A DNA stretch of 64,000 nt from JANNSX01 sp046348995 (GTDB lineage: Bacteria; Pseudomonadota; Alphaproteobacteria; Rhizobiales; Hyphomicrobiaceae). Below the pieces are notes generated by a model. It was not told the origin of the DNA and did not search any database. It saw nothing but the letters and a program-made list of their open reading frames with translations. Both the position numbers and the translations under genes were made by a program. The stretch is taken from contig JAXMDB010000001.1 of the NCBI GenBank assembly GCA_046348995.1, positions 558,001 through 622,000 of the forward strand. The letters are read 5' to 3'. Below, piece by piece: positions 40,587 through 47,698 of this stretch (position 1 is its first letter; every line of letters begins with the position of its first letter).

Positions 40587-41167
40587 CTCAATCCGTCCTT
40601 TCCGGTGATGTCCTTGGCCTCGAGGCCACCTGAGCGGCTGTGAACGCGCGGGCCTGTCGACATGGTGAGCACATAGACGATCTCGTCGGCGCGCGGCGCG
40701 TCGGCGAGCCCGACCTCCATGGAATCGAAGTGGCTGCGGACGTAGGCCGCGTTCACATGCGCGAGCGGCACGTCGAGGCGCGTGCCCGGACCACCGACCT
40801 TCTTCGTCGAGGGCACGATCGCTTTCGTGTCGTCGAGCAACTGCCGCATGCCGTAGCCGCCGGGCGCATGCCAGAGCGCGCCGTGCTCGAGCTCGCCCGC
40901 TTCGCCGACGATCGCGCCCTTGCCGTAGGCCTCGATCGAGGATGGGCTGCCACCGAGGGCCGCGATCAGGCGCTTCGCCATCTCGAGGCCGAGCGGCTCC
41001 AGATCCTTCATGAACGGCTGGATGTCTTGGACGTACTTACCAGCAAACGGGTTCTTGATGACCGCGAGCACGGCGCCGCGCTTGTTGGGCTTGGCTGGCG
41101 CGGGGCCGCCCTCGTGCATCGTCTCCTCGACGGTGACGACCATTTTGCGAACGTGGACCTCAGGCAT
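40583..41167 (-). CDS. DUF1185 (amino acid synthesis family) protein, copy 2
   Basis: A 194-residue paralogue of the following gene, sharing NPFAGKYVQDIQPF, YGKGAIVGEAGELEHGAL, VPSTKKVGGPGTRLDVPL and RSHFDSMEVGLADAPRADE. Both proteins end with KGEDGLR or TGKDGLR. The start overlaps the end of the UPF0280 gene by 8 bases. Tandem copies of this length suggest a heteromer. The function is unknown. Confidence 0.85.
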   Translation of the reverse strand: MPEVHVRKMVVTVEETMHEGGPAPAKPNKRGAVLAVIKNPFAGKYVQDIQPFMKDLEPLGLEMAKRLIAALGGSPSSIEAYGKGAIVGEAGELEHGALWHAPGGYGMRQLLDDTKAIVPSTKKVGGPGTRLDVPLAHVNAAYVRSHFDSMEVGLADAPRADEIVYVLTMSTGPRVHSRSGGLEAKDITGKDGLR

Positions 41168-42068
41168 GGGCGGGCTCCGGGAGCGCGAGGAGGGGAGCCC
41201 CGACGATGCGGGTTTCTCCCTGAAGATGCAAGGCAGCGGCGCGGATCAATCCCCTGCCGGCAAGGTGATGCGCGACGGCGAGGCCTTGGTCGAGGGCGCT
41301 CGTCCGCTCGTGTGCGTCGAGCACAGGTACGGCCCGCGTGACGAGGCGTGACCCAAGATCGGAGTCGGGCTGCAGGTCGCGGGCCGGAATGCGGAGGATG
41401 CCGGGATGATCCGGGATATCGACGGCATTGGCGATGAGCGTTGCGGCTGCGTCCGCGTCGGCGGCTCTTGCGGCGAGTACCGTCACCGCATCGGCGATAC
41501 CGAGCGAGAAGGAGCGGCCGCGCCAGCCGCTGGTGGCGATGCCGCCGATGCCATCCTCGGCGCGGATGCAGGTCTTGGCGAACAGGGACGGCCGGTCGGG
41601 CCGGTCGACGAGACCGATGTCGAAGCTCTGGCCGGGCTCAAGATGGAGCGCGATGTCGCCGCCGTTGTTGACGTAGGCGCGCGACAGCGATGCGGCCTCG
41701 ATCATCGCGGCGAGCACGGCTTCGGCAACGGCTCCGGCGACGGCGGCCATCGGCGAGATGAAGCTCTCCGCCGCGAATGGGACGACGGCCGCGTGCATGC
41801 GTTGCGCGATGGGGTCGCGAAATGGCGCGGTATCTCGCGCTGCGGGGGCCCGCAGGCGAGGCAGCTCCGCGCAAAGTCTGGCGAGCAGGCCGTCGAAGCG
41901 TCGGGTCGCCGCACCGTACGCTGCTTGGATCGCGCCGGGCGTCCCGTCGGCGCCGATGATGAGGTCGATCGGCCCATCCTGAAGGTGCAACCGGCCATCG
42001 CCGAGGCAGCCGATCTGCGATGCCGGCCAGCGGCCCTCAGGCGCAAGGACGACGGCGGCCTCAGCCAT
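41160..42068 (-). CDS. UPF0280 family protein (ApbE-related)
   Basis: A 302-residue protein of UPF0280, distantly related to the flavin transferase ApbE. It has AAVVPFAAESFISPMAAVAG, RAYVNNGGDIALHLEPGQ, GIGGIATSGWRGRSFSLG and IADAVTVLAARAADADAAAT. In ApbE these regions bind FAD and metal, but the catalytic role of UPF0280 is not established. The ATG at 42068 overlaps the end of the reductase gene by 8 bases, so translation is coupled. It could flavinylate or otherwise mature the reductase; this is a guess. Confidence 0.85.
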   Translation of the reverse strand: MAEAAVVLAPEGRWPASQIGCLGDGRLHLQDGPIDLIIGADGTPGAIQAAYGAATRRFDGLLARLCAELPRLRAPAARDTAPFRDPIAQRMHAAVVPFAAESFISPMAAVAGAVAEAVLAAMIEAASLSRAYVNNGGDIALHLEPGQSFDIGLVDRPDRPSLFAKTCIRAEDGIGGIATSGWRGRSFSLGIADAVTVLAARAADADAAATLIANAVDIPDHPGILRIPARDLQPDSDLGSRLVTRAVPVLDAHERTSALDQGLAVAHHLAGRGLIRAAALHLQGETRIVGAPLLALPEPAHA

Positions 42069-43548
42069 GGCGGCGTCCTTGGGGCGGCACGAGCGGCCAA
42101 GGATTGTCGGCGTGCGCACCGACGGGATTGACGCCATCCTTGAACGTGAGTGCGCCGGCGTCGCGGATCTCATCGACGTGGCCGCCGAGCGCGACGTAGT
42201 CCTCGCGCCGCAGCGTGAACTCGATCGGCGCGACGAGTGCCGGAGTCGGCACATAGCCGAAGGCGTTGGCGGGGAGCTTCGTCACGTCGACCATGAAGGT
42301 GATGCCGCCGCCCGGCCAGATGTAGACCGGTGCGCCGCCCGAGGTGACCGTCGTCAGCGCTTCTTTCACCGAGCGGGTGAGGCGGACCGGATTCTCGGTG
42401 ACGCCGGCGCGCAGAGAGCCTCCCGCACCGCCCATGAACAGCACGGTGCACAGCGCCGGCTCGCAGTTTTCCTGGATGCGGTCGACGGACACGCGCAAAG
42501 CCTCGGGGAGCGGTCGCGAAACCGGTTTCAGCTGATCGTCCAGCTCGAAATAGGCGTGCTGCTCGCCGGTGGTCGAGACCATCAGCAACCTCAGACCCGC
42601 CCACGCCTCTTTAGGATCCCAGGGTCCGAGGATCGTCAGCGGATCGGAGATGTCGGTGCCGCCCCAGCCGGTGCCGGGATTGGCGACGCGGAAGTAACGG
42701 CCTGGCGTCGAACGGCGGCCTTTGATCTTGATGCCGGTGTCGCGCACGCCGAGGAATTTGCCGGCCTGATGCTCGGAGAGGACGCCGGTGATGTGGTCGT
42801 CGACGACGACCACATCGTCGATCTTGCCGAGCCATTGCTTGGCGAACATGCCGATGGTGGCCGAGCCGCAGCCGACCCGCATGCGCTCTTCCTTGAGCCC
42901 GTTGACGATCGGCGGCTTGCCGGCCTCGACGACGACGGTGGCGCCCTCGTCCACGGTCAGCTCGACGGCCTTGCCGTTGCACAGCGCGAGCAGGGCATCG
43001 CAGGTGACGCGGCCTTCCTTTTTCGACCCGCCCGTCAGGTGATGGACGCCGCCGAGCGACAACATCTGCGAGCCGTACTCGCCGGTCGTGACATGCCCGA
43101 TGGGCTCGCCCTCGGCGCGGACGAGATTGCGCTCGGGGCCGAGGTGGCGATCGGTGTCGATCTTCACCTTGACGCCGCAGTAGCTGAAGATGCCCTCGGT
43201 GACGACCGTCACCATATCGACGCCCTCGACGGTCGAGGAGACGATGAAGGGGGCGGGCTTGTAGTCGGGATAGGTGGTGCCGGCGCCGATGGCGGTGATG
43301 AAGGTTTCGCCGTTGCGGACGATGGTGCCGTCCCAGCTGCGCTCGGCATTGAAGGGCACGACCTTGCCGCCCTCGGCCAGCGTTCGATCAAGCACAATAT
43401 GAGGGTCGCAGCGCACGAGCTTGCCGGCGTGGTTGGCATAACGATCGCACGCGCCTGTCATACCCTCGCGGATATAGCAGAGCACGGGACAGGCATCGCA
43501 GCGGATCTTGCCGTCCTCGGTCCTTACGTCCGCCGTCGCCTCGGTCAT
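42061..43548 (-). CDS. 6-hydroxynicotinate reductase-like iron-sulfur protein
   Basis: A 495-residue protein resembling the ferredoxin-dependent 6-hydroxynicotinate reductase of anaerobic nicotinate fermentation (Hnr of Eubacterium barkeri). The N-terminus has a Cys cluster, CDACPVLCYIREGMTGACD, suited to an Fe-S centre. Further conserved blocks are VTEGIFSYCGVKVKID, TGEYGSQMLSLGGVHHLTGG, MRVGCGSATIGMFAKQWLG and PGTGWGGTDISDP. It would reduce an N-heteroaromatic ring. The ATG at 43548 is chosen; an in-frame TTG at 43581 falls inside the palindrome TTTGCATGCAAA. It lies 67 bases downstream of the MttB-like gene. The substrate name comes from homology only. Confidence 0.8.
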   Translation of the reverse strand: MTEATADVRTEDGKIRCDACPVLCYIREGMTGACDRYANHAGKLVRCDPHIVLDRTLAEGGKVVPFNAERSWDGTIVRNGETFITAIGAGTTYPDYKPAPFIVSSTVEGVDMVTVVTEGIFSYCGVKVKIDTDRHLGPERNLVRAEGEPIGHVTTGEYGSQMLSLGGVHHLTGGSKKEGRVTCDALLALCNGKAVELTVDEGATVVVEAGKPPIVNGLKEERMRVGCGSATIGMFAKQWLGKIDDVVVVDDHITGVLSEHQAGKFLGVRDTGIKIKGRRSTPGRYFRVANPGTGWGGTDISDPLTILGPWDPKEAWAGLRLLMVSTTGEQHAYFELDDQLKPVSRPLPEALRVSVDRIQENCEPALCTVLFMGGAGGSLRAGVTENPVRLTRSVKEALTTVTSGGAPVYIWPGGGITFMVDVTKLPANAFGYVPTPALVAPIEFTLRREDYVALGGHVDEIRDAGALTFKDGVNPVGAHADNPWPLVPPQGRRHG

Positions 43549-43570
43549 GGCAGCAGCCCTCAGCAGATCG

Positions 43571-43582
43571 TTTGCATGCAAA
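43571..43582. promoter_or_regulatory. Palindrome TTTGCATGCAAA upstream of the reductase gene
   Basis: A perfect 12-base palindrome 22 bases before the reductase ATG. It matches 10 of 12 positions of the palindrome before the MttB-like gene, which suggests one regulator, possibly the operon's MarR protein, acts at both sites. Confidence 0.6.
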
Positions 43583-43615
43583 TAGGGTGCGGCGCGTTCC
43601 GCCGCCTGTCAAGAC

Positions 43616-45190
43616 TCAGATCTCGGCCCTGGCCCCCGCGTTCTTTGCGGCGAGGTCGAGAATATAGCGGTCGGCATCGGCGACGATCCCCGCAATGTCC
43701 TGCCGCTGGGTCTCGCTCGGAATGCCCTCGGGCGGGGCCTTCGCCATGTGGGCGAGGCAAATGTCGCGTGCCGCATCGGCGGCCGTGCGCCGCCCGCTCT
43801 TCTCGTAGTCGTCGCGACCCTGGCGCATGAACGCTTCCGGCACGAGCTGATCGCGGCAGTAGCGCAGCGTATGGCGGCTGTCGAGGAAGTGACCGCCGGC
43901 GCGAATGGTCGAGAGCTCCGGCCAGTCGAAGGTCTCGTCGTTCGCCTCGGGCATGCGGATGTAGCGGCGCAGCATGCCGCCAACCTCGTTGTCGAGCACG
44001 GCCTGCACGGGGCTGAAGACGGTCGCGCATTCGAGCTGGCCGACGCCACCGAGGATATCGGCCCCGGCGAGTGCCACCGTCTGGCCGAGGAGCGCGCGCT
44101 CGGTCATCGACTGGACGTCGAGGTCCGGCGTGTCGGAGCCGGCGCCGTAGGTGTGGGCGACGAGTCCGAGGCCGCGCTTGACGACCTCGATCGCCATGCC
44201 AGCGGCTTGCAACGATTCCACGCAGGCGAGCAGCGAGCGGCCGGTGCGCATGTCGAGCGTGAACATCAGCGGCGTAGCGATGACCGGCGTGCCCGGCGCC
44301 AGAATATGCGCCATGACGACCATGGCGAGGATTTCCGTCACCGCCATCAGCACGAGGCCCGGCACGGTCAACGGCGCAGTCCCGCCAGCCGACGGCAAGC
44401 TGCAGGCATGGATCGGCACGCCGTAGCGGCCGCATGTGATCATGGCTTCCAGATCCATGACCTTGAACTCGAGCGGCGTGAACGAGCAGACGATGCAACT
44501 CGCGATCGGGCGCGCCTTCAAGGCCGCCTCGCCGCCCGCGGCCGCCGCCGCGATCTGCAACAGGAAGGACACGTTCTCTTTGTTGTAGGGCTGGATCCAG
44601 CAATGCTTGTCGGTGGACGTCACGACCTTCGCGAAGGAGTGAATGTCGGCCGTGATCTCGGGCACGCCGTGCACGAAGGGATGGGCGATGAAGCCGACTT
44701 GATCGAGCTGGCTCGCGACCTGGGCGATGGTGCCGACATCGTCGAGGGTCATGTTCCGGTAGACGTTCGTGGCTGCGTCGATGAAGCCATGGGCGCCCGT
44801 GCCGGTGCGCATGACGAAGCCGCGATCACCGCGCGGAAGAGGCATGTCCCGGGACGGGGTTTTGCCGCACAGCGTCACCGACTTCGGTGTCGCGTGCAGC
44901 GCCTCAGCGATCAGCTCGGCGGGAAACGTGTAGCGGTTGGCGTCACGGCCGGGCTTTGCACCGGCGGCGAGCATCGCCTTGGCCGCGCCCTGGTGGATGA
45001 TGACGACGCCGTAGTCCGAGAGCAGCTGCTTGGCCCGCGTGACGCATTGCTCGACGGCGGTTGCGCCGAGCAGCGAGAACTCGGGCCGGCGAGCTTGCCC
45101 CATCGAGACGAACGCCGTGCCTTCGAGGCCACCCTCGGGTGCGCGGCTCCGTCCGCCTCGCCGCACCGCACGTTCCATCACAGCCGTCAT
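43616..45190 (-). CDS. MttB-like (trimethylamine methyltransferase family) protein, non-pyrrolysine
   Basis: A 524-residue TIM-barrel methyltransferase of the MttB superfamily. It shows FPAELIAEALHATP, HPFVHGVPEITADIHSFAK, HACSLPSAGGTAPLTVPG and LGGVGQLECATVFSPVQAVLDNE. Pyrrolysine-containing MttB demethylates trimethylamine; homologues without pyrrolysine act on quaternary amines such as glycine betaine. No internal amber codon is present, so this belongs to the latter group. No corrinoid protein gene is visible. The ATG at 45190 follows GGAGGGG. Its promoter region has an FNR/FixK-type box and a palindrome. It heads the operon with the 6-hydroxynicotinate reductase-like gene, so an N-methylated heterocycle is a candidate substrate. 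Confidence 0.85.
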   Translation of the reverse strand: MTAVMERAVRRGGRSRAPEGGLEGTAFVSMGQARRPEFSLLGATAVEQCVTRAKQLLSDYGVVIIHQGAAKAMLAAGAKPGRDANRYTFPAELIAEALHATPKSVTLCGKTPSRDMPLPRGDRGFVMRTGTGAHGFIDAATNVYRNMTLDDVGTIAQVASQLDQVGFIAHPFVHGVPEITADIHSFAKVVTSTDKHCWIQPYNKENVSFLLQIAAAAAGGEAALKARPIASCIVCSFTPLEFKVMDLEAMITCGRYGVPIHACSLPSAGGTAPLTVPGLVLMAVTEILAMVVMAHILAPGTPVIATPLMFTLDMRTGRSLLACVESLQAAGMAIEVVKRGLGLVAHTYGAGSDTPDLDVQSMTERALLGQTVALAGADILGGVGQLECATVFSPVQAVLDNEVGGMLRRYIRMPEANDETFDWPELSTIRAGGHFLDSRHTLRYCRDQLVPEAFMRQGRDDYEKSGRRTAADAARDICLAHMAKAPPEGIPSETQRQDIAGIVADADRYILDLAAKNAGARAEI

Positions 45191-45205
45191 ACGCCCCTCC
45201 CGCTT

Positions 45206-45219
45206 GTTTGCAGACAAAC
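45206..45219. promoter_or_regulatory. Palindromic operator GTTTGCAGACAAAC
   Basis: A 14-base interrupted palindrome located between the FNR-type box and the ribosome-binding site of the MttB-like gene. If transcription starts about 41 bases from the FNR box centre, this site covers the first transcribed bases, a typical repressor position. Confidence 0.6.
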
Positions 45220-45258
45220 GATCGGGAGAAAGCTGCGGGCGAGTTGAGCCGTCTGGCT

Positions 45259-45272
45259 TTGATCGAGATCAA
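45259..45272. promoter_or_regulatory. FNR/FixK-type box TTGAT-N4-ATCAA
   Basis: TTGATCGAGATCAA is a perfect match to the TTGAT-N4-ATCAA consensus bound by FNR/FnrN/FixK in alphaproteobacteria. It is centred 75 bases upstream of the ATG of the MttB-like gene. It implies activation of the operon under low oxygen. Confidence 0.75.
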
Positions 45273-45296
45273 ATCGCAGCCTGCGGCAATCATTCG

Positions 45297-46883
45297 CTAC
45301 AGAATAAAGTCGCTCTTCGTGACGCCGATGAGCTTGTTGAGCTCGATCATCAGATCGGCGGCGCCGTCGCCGTTGGTGTCGCCCATGATGAAGGTGTGAC
45401 CGCTCGATTTCTGGTAGCGCAGCTCGCCTTCCGCCCCCGAAAACAGCGCGGTGCCGATGAAGCTGAAGGCCTGGTTGCCGCTGGTATGGGCCCGGGCGTC
45501 GATGGTCGAAAGGTCGATGTCGTCCACGAGGTGCTGGAAATCGAGGACGAAATCGCGGAAGCCCACCTTGCTCGTGCTTTCGGCGAGCGCGTTGAAATCG
45601 AAGACGTCGCGTCCGGCGCCGCCGGTCAGATAGTCGCCGCCGAGCCCGCCCGTCAGCCGGTCATTGCCAGCGTCGCCATAAAGGATGTCGTTGGCAGCGC
45701 GGCCCTCGATGCGATCGTTGCCGCTGCCCGCGACGACGACGTCCTTGCCCTTACCCATGACGAAGCGGTCGGCGAAGGCCGAGCCGTCGATCTCCTCGAT
45801 GCCGGAGAGGGTGTCGGTCGAGCCCGTGCCGTCGGCGACATGGCCGGAGCCGGCTGTGCTTTGGGACATCGTCACGGTGATGCCGGCAGTGGCGCTGGTA
45901 TAGACCGCCACGTCGTAGCCGCCGCGGCCGGCGATGATGTCGGCGCCCTTGCCGCCTTCGAATTTCTCCCGCGCTGCGGCAGAGCCCGCAAGACTGTCGG
46001 CGAACGTCGTGCCGACGACCTGTCCGATACCGGTGAGGGTGTCCTGACCGACGTGGGCGCTGTCGGTCGCGGCACCGTCGAGCGAGCGGCTCAGATGACC
46101 GTTCAGATCGACGAAGATGGCCGCAGCGGCGTCATAGAAAACGAGCGCGGTCTTGCCGTTGCCGGTGACCGTATCGTCGCCGTCGCCGGTCTCGACCTGG
46201 AAGAAGCCGGCGAACTTGCCGGTGTAGTTGGATGCGATCGTGATCGTGTCGTTGTGGGCGGAGCCTCGGAAGGCGTCCATGTTGCGGATCGTGTCAGTGC
46301 CGATCGTCGTGTTCGCCGTATCGATGGCCGCGCCCGATCCATCCCCATTGAGGATGTTGACGGCGACGCCGGTCGAGGCGCTCTCGTAGCTGACGATGTC
46401 GAACGCCCCGCCGGCCGCGGTCGCTTGACCGATGAAGGTGTCGTTGCCCGCGCCCGCGATCCCGCCGATGTAGAGGTTGGTTCCGCCGAACCCAGTCATG
46501 GTGTCGTTGCCGGCGCCGCCATAGAAGCGGTCCACGCCGGTGCTGCCAGTCATCGTGTCGTCGCCACCGAACACGAGGCTCAGAAACGTCAGAGGAGAGA
46601 GCACGGGCCAAGTCGTGGCGAGGTTGAGGCTGAGACCGGTGACGCTCTCGATGACGTTGCCCGACGCATCGACACGCTCCATCGCAGTAACGATCCCGGC
46701 CGTCGGCACGTTCGAGCCGTTGAGCACAAAGCCCGTCCCCACGAGCCGGGTGAAGGTCGCGTCCGCATTGTCGAGCTTGATGAGCGTACCGGTCGTATCC
46801 GCCGGAACCAAAACGCGTTCGAAGGCGGAGTGCCACGCATTCGCTTGGGCGCCTGCAAGCGCTGTCGAGACGTAGGTGGCCAT
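45297..46883 (-). CDS. RTX-type calcium-binding secreted protein
   Basis: A 528-residue protein with several hemolysin-type repeats (GGAGNDTMTGFGGTN, GSGNDRIEGRAANDILYGDA, GNDRLTGGLGGDYLTGGAGR). Its C-terminus resembles the serralysin/M10 C-terminal domain (DVFDFNALAESTSK, HTFIMGDTNGDGAADLMIEL, ending KSDFIL), which carries the type I secretion signal. The N-terminal 90 residues match no catalytic domain. It is presumably exported and folds on calcium. No type I secretion genes are in the window. It is followed by 80 bases containing the MttB-like gene's promoter. Confidence 0.85.
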   Translation of the reverse strand: MATYVSTALAGAQANAWHSAFERVLVPADTTGTLIKLDNADATFTRLVGTGFVLNGSNVPTAGIVTAMERVDASGNVIESVTGLSLNLATTWPVLSPLTFLSLVFGGDDTMTGSTGVDRFYGGAGNDTMTGFGGTNLYIGGIAGAGNDTFIGQATAAGGAFDIVSYESASTGVAVNILNGDGSGAAIDTANTTIGTDTIRNMDAFRGSAHNDTITIASNYTGKFAGFFQVETGDGDDTVTGNGKTALVFYDAAAAIFVDLNGHLSRSLDGAATDSAHVGQDTLTGIGQVVGTTFADSLAGSAAAREKFEGGKGADIIAGRGGYDVAVYTSATAGITVTMSQSTAGSGHVADGTGSTDTLSGIEEIDGSAFADRFVMGKGKDVVVAGSGNDRIEGRAANDILYGDAGNDRLTGGLGGDYLTGGAGRDVFDFNALAESTSKVGFRDFVLDFQHLVDDIDLSTIDARAHTSGNQAFSFIGTALFSGAEGELRYQKSSGHTFIMGDTNGDGAADLMIELNKLIGVTKSDFIL

Positions 46884-47011
46884 GATCTGTCCGTCCAGCG
46901 GCGGCAGGTTCGAGGTTATCGGGAAACTATATCACCTCACCGCTGTTAGTGCCGGGTAAATGCCGCCGGAAACGAATATAAGTTAAATTGAATTGGCCGT
47001 ATCGCCGACAA
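46884..47011. promoter_or_regulatory. AT-richer upstream region of the RTX gene
   Basis: About 130 bases between engB and the RTX gene, with AT-rich runs (GAATATAAGTTAAATTGAATT near 46973) standing out from the GC-rich surroundings. It probably holds the RTX promoter on the minus strand. Confidence 0.4.
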
Positions 47012-47698
47012 TCAGATGCCGGAAAGCTCGGCGACGGCCGCTCTGAGCTCGGCAATGCCTTCGCCGGTCTCAGAGGAGGTCGCGAGCAGCAGCGGGAAGG
47101 CCGCCGGGCGTTTGCGCAAGCGCTCGGCCGTCGCGCTGATGAGCCCCGCCCGCTCGCCGTCCTTGATCTTGTCGAGCTTCGTCAGAACGACCTGATAGGA
47201 GACCGCGCTCTCGTCCAGCATGGCCATGATCTCGAGGTCGACATCCTTAATGCCGTGGCGGCTATCGATCAGCAGGAAGACGCGGCGCAGCGAGGACCGG
47301 CCCCGCAGGTACTCGCGGATCAGGCGGTTCCACGCCTCGACCTTGGCCTTGGGCGCCGAGGCGAAGCCGTAGCCCGGCATGTCGACGACGAGGAGAGGGA
47401 TATCCTTGGTCGTGAAGTAGTTGAGCTCCTGCGTGCGACCCGGCGTGTTGGAGGTGCGGGCCAGGCTGTTGCGGCCGGTCAATGCGTTGAGCAAGCTCGA
47501 TTTGCCGACATTCGATCGGCCGGCGAACGCGATCTCGACCTCACTTTGCGGCGGCAGATCCTTCAACGCGGGCGCGCCCTTGAGGAAGATCCACTCGCGC
47601 CGGAAGAGGGCCGCGCCACGCTCCAGCGCGTCGGCATCGAAGCTCGCGACGAGCGGAAGTGCAGGGGCGATCGGCGGGGTCTCTCCGGCCGGGCTCAC
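47012..47698 (-). CDS. engB: Ribosome biogenesis GTP-binding protein EngB (YihA)
   Basis: A 228-residue GTPase for large-subunit assembly. G1 is GRSNVGKSS, G2/G3 are NTPGRTQELNYF and VVDMPGYGFA, G4 is TKLDKIKDGE. The start is GTG at 47698, whose GTGA overlaps the stop of yidC. This places it in the conserved rpmH-rnpA-yidC-engB order. In many relatives argB follows directly; here an accessory segment begins instead. Confidence 0.95.
   Translation of the reverse strand: MSPAGETPPIAPALPLVASFDADALERGAALFRREWIFLKGAPALKDLPPQSEVEIAFAGRSNVGKSSLLNALTGRNSLARTSNTPGRTQELNYFTTKDIPLLVVDMPGYGFASAPKAKVEAWNRLIREYLRGRSSLRRVFLLIDSRHGIKDVDLEIMAMLDESAVSYQVVLTKLDKIKDGERAGLISATAERLRKRPAAFPLLLATSSETGEGIAELRAAVAELSGI

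Noticed and set aside
43616..45190. Pyrrolysine-containing MttB
   Set aside because: No in-frame TAG interrupts either MttB-like gene, and no pylT/pylS genes are seen, so read-through is not needed.
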